Notes under the pieces: model-generated
The model's input: only the letters and a program-made list of their open reading frames with translations
The model's database searches: none
What the model was told of the DNA's origin: nothing
IMG/VR virus record: IMGVR_UViG_3300044714_000006
Location: 1-27,022 of that record
Source: a virus
Length of the DNA stretch: 27,022 bases
Strand: one strand, 5' to 3'
Made by a program: the position numbers and the translations under genes
In this document: piece after piece, positions 6,086-11,982 of the stretch
Position numbering within the stretch: the first letter of the stretch is position 1
Layout of the letters: each line of letters opens with the position of its first letter

Positions 6086-6316
6086 TTAGGCGTCTATTTC
6101 CTGAATATCCTGGTCGCGGAAAGCATGGGGCATATGGCCCTTATCCATGCAGTCATTCAGGGCCTGCTGGGCGCTCTCGGCATTCGTATACATTGCCGAA
6201 TCCTCCTGCTCGGGGAACCAGCGGATTCCCCGGCGACCTTTGCCGCTCAGGTCATAGCCGAAGCCCATATAGAGAACGCCTGAATCGGTGTGGGCGCGGA
6301 CGATATAGCTTTTCAT
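6086..6316 (-). CDS. Hypothetical protein
   Basis: 76 residues, ATG preceded by GGAG seven bases upstream on the minus strand. The protein starts MKSYIVRAHTDSGVLYMGFG, continues with a strand-rich basic part (GKGRRGIRWFPEQ) and ends in a helix with ESAQQALNDCM. It looks like a small alpha/beta protein of the kind that folds a beta sheet first and a helix after. No family recognised. Confidence 0.68.
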   Translation of the reverse strand: MKSYIVRAHTDSGVLYMGFGYDLSGKGRRGIRWFPEQEDSAMYTNAESAQQALNDCMDKGHMPHAFRDQDIQEIDA

Positions 6317-6411
6317 GTGCTTTCTCCGGTTTAGGTTTATGGGCCTTTGCCCCTGCTCTGTGTACTATCCCTCACCAAAGCCCCCTGTTGCCAAGGGACG
6401 ATGGTCAAGGC

Positions 6412-6648
6412 TTAGATAAGTTCAGCGATGCTCTTAAGGTGAGCGGCAAAGGCTAGGGCTTCGGCCTTGTCCATATAGAAGGTCTCGCCGCCACGGTTAT
6501 CGTTAGAGCTATCCGAGAGCGTCACACAGACGATCCCAGTAGTCTGGTAGGCGGCCAGCGTGTCGAACTTGACGCCAGGAATGGCATCCGAAAGCACCGC
6601 GCCAGCATAGGGGGTGAGCTTGTTGAATCCTTTGTTCATTCCCTTCAT
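6412..6648 (-). CDS. Hypothetical protein, first gene of leftward operon
   Basis: 78 residues, starting MKGMNKGFNKL after GGAGAAGGAAA on the minus strand. It contains a strand-rich centre (YQTTGIVCVTLSDSS) and ends with a helix (KAEALAFAAHLKSIAELI). It is the first gene behind the promoter at 6707-6735 and therefore the most strongly placed member of the leftward operon. No homologous family recognised. The 95 bases between it and the next leftward gene hold only a weak GGGC/GCCC hairpin (6341-6352). Confidence 0.68.
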   Translation of the reverse strand: MKGMNKGFNKLTPYAGAVLSDAIPGVKFDTLAAYQTTGIVCVTLSDSSNDNRGGETFYMDKAEALAFAAHLKSIAELI

Positions 6649-6706
6649 TTTCCTTCTCCGCCCCTGACTGGCCGAGGCGCGCCGTGAATCGCTCTATCTG
6701 GGATTA

Positions 6707-6735
6707 AGCATAGCAAATACTATTTCACTATGCAA
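6707..6735 (-). promoter_or_regulatory. Leftward sigma70-like promoter
   Basis: On the minus strand TTGCAT (6730-6735) and TATGCT (6707-6712) are separated by exactly 17 bases. The first leftward gene starts about 55 bases downstream with a good ribosome site. Matches are 4/6 and 4/6 to consensus. Confidence 0.6.
6708..6733. promoter_or_regulatory. Dyad operator candidate over the leftward promoter
   Basis: GCATAG (6708-6713) and CTATGC (6728-6733) form a perfect inverted repeat with a 14-base spacer, and AAATA-C-TATTT (6715-6725) adds an inner dyad around nearly the same centre. The two arms lie on the -10 and -35 boxes, so a bound dimer would block leftward transcription. The binding protein is unknown; the Fis-like product of the gene at 6793 is a candidate. 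Confidence 0.5.
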
Positions 6736-6757
6736 GCCCCATAGGAGAAATATTTTC

Positions 6758-6786
6758 TTGACTTCCCCGGAACCCTGATATAGACT
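6758..6786 (+). promoter_or_regulatory. Rightward promoter giving a leaderless mRNA
   Basis: TTGACT (6758-6763) and TAGACT (6781-6786) are spaced by 17 bases. Expected transcription start is about 6793, the A of the ATG of the next gene. No Shine-Dalgarno sequence precedes that ATG, so the transcript would be leaderless. Confidence 0.6.
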
Positions 6787-6792
6787 CGTTTA

Positions 6793-6978
6793 ATGGCTCG
6801 AAGCAAACAGGTAGAAATGACCGGCCCTTTCTGGACCGCCGTACAGAGGCTAGAGAAACGCCTCATACAGGCCGCTATAGACCGCTCAGGGGGCTATAAG
6901 GGCGAAGCCGCTACTCGGCTAGGGGTCAGTTTGCCCTTCCTGAGAGCCCGTATACGTCGTTATAACCTAGGAGAGTAG
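6793..6978 (+). CDS. Fis-type helix-turn-helix regulator (leaderless)
   Basis: 61 residues. From residue 18 the sequence follows the HTH_8 (Fis) pattern: LEKRLIQAAIDRSGGYKGEAA, then ATRLGVSLPFLRARIRRYNL, i.e. a long helix, 'GG.k..AA..LGvs...l..+i++y.L'. This fold binds DNA as a dimer. The N-terminal 17 residues are a short basic arm. It lies at the divergent control region, starts at the predicted transcription start and is the first gene of the rightward operon. A role in switching between leftward and rightward transcription is inferred. Confidence 0.75.
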   Translation: MARSKQVEMTGPFWTAVQRLEKRLIQAAIDRSGGYKGEAATRLGVSLPFLRARIRRYNLGE

Positions 6979-6981
6979 CCG

Positions 6982-7176
6982 ATGAATATTCACGACTTTG
7001 CGAATATGAGCCGCTCCGAAAAAGACTTTGTATGGGCCGTGCGTGGAATGGGTCTAACCCGCGTTCATGCAATCCTCCACGCGATGCAAAAGGAAGCGGA
7101 TGAAACCGACCGCCGAAACCGTGAAAGGAATCGGCAATACCAGTCCCCGCAAGCCTTCCCCGAGAGCCCCCAATGA
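6982..7176 (+). CDS. Hypothetical protein
   Basis: 64 residues, three bases after the Fis-like gene, with an AGGAGAG site that overlaps the end of that gene. N-terminal 40 residues form two helices (MNIHDFANMSRSEKDFVWAVR and a VHAILHAMQKEADE helix), and the tail is basic then Pro/Ser-rich. The stop overlaps an ATG of a 13-codon mini-frame (7173-7214). No recognised family. Confidence 0.62.
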   Translation: MNIHDFANMSRSEKDFVWAVRGMGLTRVHAILHAMQKEADETDRRNRERNRQYQSPQAFPESPQ

Positions 7177-7218
7177 CCACCCTTAGGATATTGAAGCTGA
7201 CAAACAGGGAGTAATTAA

Positions 7219-7926
7219 ATGACTGAATATCAGATACAGCAATCCCGCCTAGAGCGTCTTATGGGCGCTAACTTCCATCTTAGGGAAGGTAAGGGTAAGG
7301 GAATTAACGGCGGTGTAGATGCTTGCCTCCTCCAATCCGTGCATTGGTTAACCGGGGGAGACGGTTCAAGCGACCACCCGGCATGCACTTCCCCGCTCTT
7401 GGCTGGATACTGCATCCGGCTGAATGATTCCAAGCTCTTTAGAGAGCATCGGGATATGCTTAAGCCTTTCGCGCCTAAGCTTGTGGGAACTGTTGCCTCT
7501 ATTGAAGTAGAGAAACAGCGCTCCTATATCGCGGCGGATTATGCCGTGCGAGTGTTTGCTCCTAAGTGGATGCGGATTCTTGGCAATGTGGAATGGGCTG
7601 AAAAGCTCGAAGCTTGCTCTCCCATAGTGGATAGGGAGATAGCAAGTGCGGCGCAAAAGGTAGCGGCGGAAGTTAGAAAAGCCGCCGCCGCCAACGCCGC
7701 CTCCGCCGCCGACGCCGCCAACGCCGCCTACGCCCACGCCTCCGCCGACGCCGCCGCCGCCGCCGACGCCGCCGCCTACGCCGCCGCCGCCGCCAACGCC
7801 GCCTCCGCCTCCGCCGCCTCCGCCGCCGACGCCTACGCCGACGCCTACAAGAAAGCTCTCCCCGAAGACCTCCAATATCTCAGAGAGAAAGCTCTAGAGT
7901 GTTTGGACAAGATGATTAGTGTTTAG
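7219..7926 (+). CDS. Protein with C-terminal Ala-rich repeat tract
   Basis: 235 residues, CAGGGAG site upstream. Residues 1-150 are an ordinary mixed alpha/beta domain (LMGANFHLREGKGKGINGG, then CLLQSVHWLTGG) without a family I know. Residues 155-210 consist almost only of Ala with Asp, Asn, Ser, Tyr and His in an A-A-x-A rhythm, which would form a long helix or coiled-coil rod. A short helical cap (EDLQYLREKALECLDKM) follows. Ala/Tyr/Asp-rich rods of this kind occur in other phage proteins of unknown role. The tract is built only of NNC codons, unlike the rest of the gene. Confidence 0.66.
   Translation: MTEYQIQQSRLERLMGANFHLREGKGKGINGGVDACLLQSVHWLTGGDGSSDHPACTSPLLAGYCIRLNDSKLFREHRDMLKPFAPKLVGTVASIEVEKQRSYIAADYAVRVFAPKWMRILGNVEWAEKLEACSPIVDREIASAAQKVAAEVRKAAAANAASAADAANAAYAHASADAAAAADAAAYAAAAANAASASAASAADAYADAYKKALPEDLQYLREKALECLDKMISV
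7681..7848 (+). repeat. NNC triplet tract coding Ala-rich rod
   Basis: 168 bases in which nearly every codon is GCC, TCC, GAC, AAC, TAC or CAC. It is a degenerate trinucleotide repeat prone to slippage, so the protein length may vary between relatives in steps of three bases. Confidence 0.75.
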
Positions 7927-7941
7927 CTCGGAAGCCTCTTA

Positions 7942-8112
7942 ATGACCTCCCGAGAGCGGAAAATATTGAAACTCGCAAAGAGCCTGCTTAGGACGCCATA
8001 TAGGTCTAGACCCGCAGGCGATTCTCAGCGTGGATATGGCGAGGCTGACGGTAAACGCGAGGCTGGTAAGAGAATCTTAAAACTCTTCCCCCGGCCCTCC
8101 CGAGAGATATAG
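7942..8112 (+). CDS. Small basic protein (56 aa)
   Basis: 56 residues starting MTSRERKILKLAKSLLRTPY after a CGGAAG site. It is strongly basic, with a middle segment GYGEADGKREAGKRI of a type often seen in small phage proteins. It might bind nucleic acid. It is followed after nine bases by the next small gene with an AGGAG site overlapping its stop region. No family recognised. Confidence 0.55.
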   Translation: MTSRERKILKLAKSLLRTPYRSRPAGDSQRGYGEADGKREAGKRILKLFPRPSREI

Positions 8113-8121
8113 GAGATAGAT

Positions 8122-8262
8122 ATGGCGCATATAGAAGTTGACCCGTGCCAGTTATGTGAGGCTATCTTTGATGCTTTACGCAGAGAATGCATCTTACAAT
8201 TGCAATGCATCTTATTGGAGCTAGTGTCTGTTTGCTACTTTCCATGTTTTCATGGTGGGTAA
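8122..8262 (+). CDS. Small Cys-rich protein (46 aa)
   Basis: 46 residues, ATG preceded by TAGGAGATAG. Six cysteines (C9, C12, C23, C29, C38, C42) and a hydrophobic second half (CILLELVSVCYFPCF). It overlaps, in another frame, a 27-residue membrane-peptide frame (8187-8270). Because this one has the strong ribosome site and the other has the better membrane segment and coupling, both may be made. Confidence 0.45.
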   Translation: MAHIEVDPCQLCEAIFDALRRECILQLQCILLELVSVCYFPCFHGG

Positions 8263-8270
8263 ATGAATGA
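8187..8270 (+). CDS. Possible 27-aa membrane peptide in overlapping frame
   Basis: 27 residues: a start MHLTIAMHL and one hydrophobic stretch (IGASVCLLLSMFSWW) long enough to span a membrane. The stop TGA overlaps the ATG of the next gene (8267), as in most gene pairs of this phage. There is no good ribosome site. Listed as possible only. Confidence 0.3.
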   Translation: MHLTIAMHLIGASVCLLLSMFSWWVNE

Positions 8271-8560
8271 AATACCCAAGTCCCGAATATGATGCCTTCG
8301 TGGCAAAACTCACCGCTGAGAGAGAGGCCAAGATGCACAAAACAACCGTGATGACCGAAAGCGAGACCCAGGTCGAGATTGAAAAGGTAATGGATGGAGC
8401 TAAATCAGTATTTGCCATTCCTGATTCTAAAGTCACTAGTGAGCCATCCAAAGACATAAGTAACCTATCGCCCGTTGAAAGCGTAGAGATTGTATTAAAG
8501 CGCAAGCGCGGCAGACCCTTTGGAAGCCGTAACAAACCCAAACCGCCCAAAGGAAGCTAA
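8267..8560 (+). CDS. AT-hook-like small protein
   Basis: 97 residues, mostly charged and probably disordered. The C-terminus reads KRKRGRPFGSRNKPKPPK: the KRGRP core is the classic AT-hook that sits in the minor groove of A/T-rich DNA. A short helix (EYDAFVAKLTAEREAKM) forms the N-terminus. It starts in an ATGA overlap with the membrane-peptide frame and runs directly into the next gene with no gap. DNA binding is inferred from the motif. Confidence 0.62.
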   Translation: MKYPSPEYDAFVAKLTAEREAKMHKTTVMTESETQVEIEKVMDGAKSVFAIPDSKVTSEPSKDISNLSPVESVEIVLKRKRGRPFGSRNKPKPPKGS

Positions 8561-8893
8561 ATGATTAACCAAGAAGCCCGCACCCTCCAATTCTTCCTCG
8601 ATAGCCGAAACTCCGAGCAAACTGGCGAAGCGTTGCTTTGCCTCGGTAACGAACCCGGTGGGGAAGTGGTAGCGAGATTACCCTATAAGACTGAACTGGA
8701 CCGCATCCGGGCGAGATTGTTCTATTTACTGCCGCAGGCTTACGACCAAATCAGCGAATTTGAACAACTTTGGTTCTATCATGGCGGATTGGAATTTGAA
8801 TGCCCTACCTGCAAAACCAAATCCAAGATTCCCGGGGCTGATGATGCTCAAGTGGGAAGAATCACAAGACTGAAACTCAAGATATTCGCATAA
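8561..8893 (+). CDS. Hypothetical protein with CxxC
   Basis: 110 residues, starting right after the previous stop with an AGGA site. Helical first two thirds (ELDRIRARLFYLLPQAYDQI) and a CPTC pair (C81, C84) near the end, which may be half a zinc knuckle. It lies just upstream of the LemA-like gene and 17 bases separate them. No recognised family. Confidence 0.62.
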   Translation: MINQEARTLQFFLDSRNSEQTGEALLCLGNEPGGEVVARLPYKTELDRIRARLFYLLPQAYDQISEFEQLWFYHGGLEFECPTCKTKSKIPGADDAQVGRITRLKLKIFA

Positions 8894-8910
8894 CCCAAGG
8901 AGATTTTAAC

Positions 8911-9492
8911 ATGATAGCTCTCGCCGTATTAGGCGGTATTGTTTTAGTGTTGGGATGGATTGTGTTTCATTTCGCTATATATGGGGTAAGAATTTATAAT
9001 AACTTCGTTTCTCTCTCGAACAATATCAAGAAAAATGGCGCTGATATTCAGCTCTTGATGAAGCAGCGGCATGATGAACTACCTAAGCTCGTCTCTTGCT
9101 GCGAGCGATATATGGGGCATGAAAATGGAACCCTGAAAGATGTAATGGCTGCCCGGGCTGGAATTCAAAAAGCCTCTAATCCTTCTCAGGTTGCTTCCGC
9201 AGAAAGCACTCTCCATGCAGCTATCGGTGCTGTTTTTGCCACGGTAGAAAACTATCCGAATCTAAAAGCAGATGAGCAGGTAAATGAATTGATGGAGCGC
9301 GTGACTTCACTCGAAGACCAGATTGCATCTTCTAGGGATAGTTACAATGCTTCCGCGAATATCTATAATATCCGCGTGGGGCAGTTCCCTGATAAGATTA
9401 TTGCTGGACGTTATGGCTTTAAGCCTGCCGATATGCTTTCGTTTACCGAAGGTGAGACTTCCGATGTAAAGCTATTTGATAAGGCTTCCTAA
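8911..9492 (+). CDS. lemA: LemA-family membrane protein
   Basis: 193 residues, CAAGGAG site upstream. Residues 1-25 are a hydrophobic N-terminal membrane anchor. The rest follows the LemA pattern closely: VRIYNNFVSLSNNIKKNGAD, the QRHDELPKLV segment, a YMGHENGTL helix, AARAGIQKA, VENYPNLKADEQ (113-123), SRDSYNASANIYN (141-153) and FPDKIIAGRYGF (159-170). LemA proteins are inner-membrane-anchored, four-helix extracytoplasmic proteins of unclear role in bacteria. A copy in a phage is unusual. The usual bacterial neighbours (TPM-domain or HtpX genes) are absent here. Confidence 0.88.
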   Translation: MIALAVLGGIVLVLGWIVFHFAIYGVRIYNNFVSLSNNIKKNGADIQLLMKQRHDELPKLVSCCERYMGHENGTLKDVMAARAGIQKASNPSQVASAESTLHAAIGAVFATVENYPNLKADEQVNELMERVTSLEDQIASSRDSYNASANIYNIRVGQFPDKIIAGRYGFKPADMLSFTEGETSDVKLFDKAS

Positions 9493-9809
9493 TGAGTGGC
9501 GGTCCATGCTCTAAGGGCATGTATGGTCTAAGTGGTGACTTAGACGGCCCCAATGCCTTAGGAGGCAGGGGTCATGCTCAGTTAGGAATGATGCAGCAGG
9601 CGCAGGGAATGCAAAATCCCTATAATCAAATGGGCTATTTCACAACTCATTCAATGGTGCCGATTGTGAGTACAATATGCAGTAGTTATGCCATGGCAGA
9701 AATGCCATATCCCTTAAAGAGAAATAAATATCGCTCCAAAGTAATTAAACCTCTTTCAGTAAGTCCTTATCTCTGTTGGCTGGATAAGCTCTTCCATTCG
9801 CCCCCTTGA
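9492..9809 (+). CDS. Gly/Met/Gln-rich hypothetical protein
   Basis: 105 residues, ATG in a TAATG overlap with the LemA stop. The N-terminal 50 residues are Gly, Met and Gln-rich and likely disordered; the second half is mixed and contains a short hydrophobic stretch. The stop codon lies in the loop of the downstream terminator hairpin. Coupling to the LemA-like gene suggests a shared role, but the sequence gives no function. Confidence 0.5.
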   Translation: MSGGPCSKGMYGLSGDLDGPNALGGRGHAQLGMMQQAQGMQNPYNQMGYFTTHSMVPIVSTICSSYAMAEMPYPLKRNKYRSKVIKPLSVSPYLCWLDKLFHSPP

Positions 9810-9824
9810 TTGGGGGCTTTGCTT
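9800..9824 (+). terminator. Rho-independent terminator
   Basis: GCCCCC (9800-9805), 6-base loop TTGATT, GGGGGC (9812-9817), followed by TTTGCTT. A perfect 6-bp GC stem with a T-rich tail. It ends the transcript that carries the LemA-like gene and separates it from the TPR gene. Confidence 0.75.
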
Positions 9825-9841
9825 ATGGCTAAATATGGTCA

Positions 9842-11353
9842 ATGAAGTTTAAGCCAGACTGGAATTTCATAACTCAGCTTATTTCCGCCCGCACCGTCAA
9901 TGCGAATGCTATTCTGTCTCTGGCGCATAAACATAGAGAAGCTAGGGAATATCCTGCCGCTAGAGACCTCTACCAGGAAGCATTAAAACTCGTTCCAAAC
10001 GATAAGATGATATGGGTCTATCTTGGTGAGACCTTTATTTCTCTTGGTAGAGCGGACAGAGCTTTCCCTTGTTATAAACAGGCGATGGCTTTAGATAATA
10101 CGTTTTATCCCGCTTGGATTTCAATGGCGGATTGCTCGACATTTAGAAAACGGCCCCGAGAAGCTCTCCGATACCTTTCCCGCGCTGAAGCCTTAATAGA
10201 CGATTCCCCTCATGCTCAAGCGGCCTTTTATGTCTCTAGAGGGAATGCTTACTATGCTCTAAATGAATTCCATAAATCCGAAAAGGATTTTCTGGAAGCA
10301 GCAGAAAAGAGACCAGACTATGCCGCTCCTCATGGGAATCTGGGTAATATCTATTTCGCTTGGGGGGAATTCGATAAATCAGAAAAGCAATATCTGAAAG
10401 CCTATGAAATGTCCAAAGACCCTCAAATGGCTTTGAATCTTGGAATCCTCTATTTCATTAAGGGAGATTATACAAAGGGCTGGGAATGGTATGAGAAAAG
10501 ATGGCAGGATACCAAACACATAGAATTCAATCGCTTCATTGAAAGGCCAATTTGGAAAGGCGAAGAAACTGATACGCTCTATATCTGTGGCGAACAGGGG
10601 ATGGGGGATATTATCCATTTCGGTCGATATTTCAAAGAAGCAAAGAAGCATTGTAAAAAGCTGATTGTCGAGACTCAAAAGAGCTGGATACAGCTAATCC
10701 AGGAACTTGAAGGACCTGATGAAGTAGTGCCTTGGATTGATGAGCGGATTTTGACCCGAGATTTCACAGCTTGGCTGCCCCTAATGTCTCTGCCGGTTGT
10801 TTTGGGAATGCCCTGTCCTAAAGACGCTCCTAAAGAACCCTATCTTGAGCTTTCGACCATCGAACCCAAGAAAAGACCTGCAATAGCCCTATTCTGGCAA
10901 GGAAACCCAGAACACAATAACGACAAACAGCGGTCAATACCCTTGGAAGCCTTCCGGCCTCTGATTGAGTCTTTCCCTGAGGTTTATTGGTTTACCTGCC
11001 ACCCAGAAAAACAAATACCCTTACAAATCGAGCAATCTAAATTGCCTATTGAACAGGTAAAAGGCGATATTCTCCAGTCCGCAAAACTCTTAGGGGAAGC
11101 GGATTTGGTCATAGGCTGTGATACGGGACCTATGCATATTTCCGCTGCTCAGGGAATCCCGACCTGGATACTTCTACCTCCAAATCCTGACTGGCGGTGG
11201 GGGCTTGAAAGCGACATAACAGATTGGTATCCTTGTGCTAGACTATATCGGAGCACGGTCCGTCGAGAATGGACCGATGTGATAACTAAGGTCAAAGAAG
11301 ACCTTAAAGGATTTCTTGATGAGCTTCGCAAAGAACATCAAACGCTTGCCTAG
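9842..11353 (+). CDS. TPR plus GT9-like glycosyltransferase protein
   Basis: 503 residues. Residues 20-225 hold about five tetratricopeptide repeats (e.g. YPAARDLYQEALKLVPND, EFHKSEKDFLEAAEKRPDY, GNLGNIYFAWGEFDKSEKQY). Residues 240-500 form a GT9 or O-GlcNAc-transferase-like fold with GEQGMGDIIHFGRY (250-263), ALFWQGNPEHNND, and DLVIGCDTGPMHISAAQGIP (421-440), which binds the nucleotide sugar in related enzymes. It could glycosylate a virion or host-surface target. The gene follows the terminator directly, has no Shine-Dalgarno site, and may use its own weak promoter. Confidence 0.8.
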   Translation: MKFKPDWNFITQLISARTVNANAILSLAHKHREAREYPAARDLYQEALKLVPNDKMIWVYLGETFISLGRADRAFPCYKQAMALDNTFYPAWISMADCSTFRKRPREALRYLSRAEALIDDSPHAQAAFYVSRGNAYYALNEFHKSEKDFLEAAEKRPDYAAPHGNLGNIYFAWGEFDKSEKQYLKAYEMSKDPQMALNLGILYFIKGDYTKGWEWYEKRWQDTKHIEFNRFIERPIWKGEETDTLYICGEQGMGDIIHFGRYFKEAKKHCKKLIVETQKSWIQLIQELEGPDEVVPWIDERILTRDFTAWLPLMSLPVVLGMPCPKDAPKEPYLELSTIEPKKRPAIALFWQGNPEHNNDKQRSIPLEAFRPLIESFPEVYWFTCHPEKQIPLQIEQSKLPIEQVKGDILQSAKLLGEADLVIGCDTGPMHISAAQGIPTWILLPPNPDWRWGLESDITDWYPCARLYRSTVRREWTDVITKVKEDLKGFLDELRKEHQTLA

Positions 11354-11354
11354 A

Positions 11355-11456
11355 ATGGCGCGAAAACTATCACAGCAGTTTTCCGGCGACCAGATTCCCG
11401 CTTCGTCTCATAAATCCACCCCGCTCAATCCCCGTAAGACCAGGAGTAAACCATGA
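11355..11456 (+). CDS. Small basic peptide gene (33 aa)
   Basis: 33 residues, MARKLSQQFSGDQIPASSH and a basic end (PLNPRKTRSKP). Starts one base after the previous stop; its TGA overlaps the ATG of the next gene. Disordered and very basic. The overlap is the main support. Confidence 0.4.
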   Translation: MARKLSQQFSGDQIPASSHKSTPLNPRKTRSKP

Positions 11457-11770
11457 AGGCCCAGAGTATTTCCCCCGCCCCCGGTGGCGGTAAAGTCCGT
11501 TCAGCGCGTTCCGGCAGCGAACCCCGTATCGGTGCGACTGTAGAAAAACCAGTCCAGCGTACCGTGCATCCGTTTAATCCTAATCCATTCAAAGCCTCCG
11601 GTTCGCAGGAATCTGCGGATGTAGGTGCCACGAATACCGGCGATACCGGCCCGTCAATCAAGACAGGCAAAGTAAACCGCACTTACAAAGACGTGCAGGG
11701 TGCCGATGGTGAACTCGGACGTAAATTCGGTGATGCAGGTAAAGGCTCTAACGTCAATCCCAAGCGTTGA
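11453..11770 (+). CDS. Disordered basic Gly/Pro-rich protein
   Basis: 105 residues, ATG after CCAGGAGT. It is low in hydrophobics and rich in Gly, Pro, Ser, Asn and charged residues (RSARSGSEPRIG, then GATNTGDTGPSI), so it is probably disordered. It sits at the start of the assembly module. Many phages carry a protein like this near portal and scaffold genes; no function can be read. The end overlaps a TTG start (TTGA). Confidence 0.6.
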   Translation: MKAQSISPAPGGGKVRSARSGSEPRIGATVEKPVQRTVHPFNPNPFKASGSQESADVGATNTGDTGPSIKTGKVNRTYKDVQGADGELGRKFGDAGKGSNVNPKR

Positions 11771-11982
11771 GCGGTATCTGTAGATTCTCCCGTAAGACCC
11801 AATTAAGGGTTTTACGAGAAGGGCATGAGAGCTATCGGTTCAATGGACCGAATATCCCATGTCCCTATGGCGGGGATGAACGGAATGGAATATGGGCGCA
11901 AGGCAGGAAACTAGCCAAGGATCATATTAGTTTAAACAGAGCTAAAGCAATCTTTGAACGTCAGGAGGATAGATTCTCTTGA
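11767..11982 (+). CDS. Rmf/CrpP-like small protein
   Basis: 71 residues from a TTG start overlapping the previous stop. The middle region reads LREGHESYRFNG, then PCPYGGDERNGIWAQGRKLA, which matches the 'G..Ay..G....CPY.....R..W..G' signature of the Rmf/CrpP superfamily (ribosome modulation factor and relatives) that are common in phages. Known members bind ribosomes or modify drugs; the phage members' role is unknown. Confidence in the family is moderate because the sequence is short. Confidence 0.6.
   Translation: MSGICRFSRKTQLRVLREGHESYRFNGPNIPCPYGGDERNGIWAQGRKLAKDHISLNRAKAIFERQEDRFS

Noticed and set aside
7366-7875. A 169-codon open frame on the minus strand made of Gly and Val repeats
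   Set aside because: It is the complement of the NNC Ala-rich tract (GGC and GTN codons), with no ribosome site and lying fully inside the real gene at 7219.
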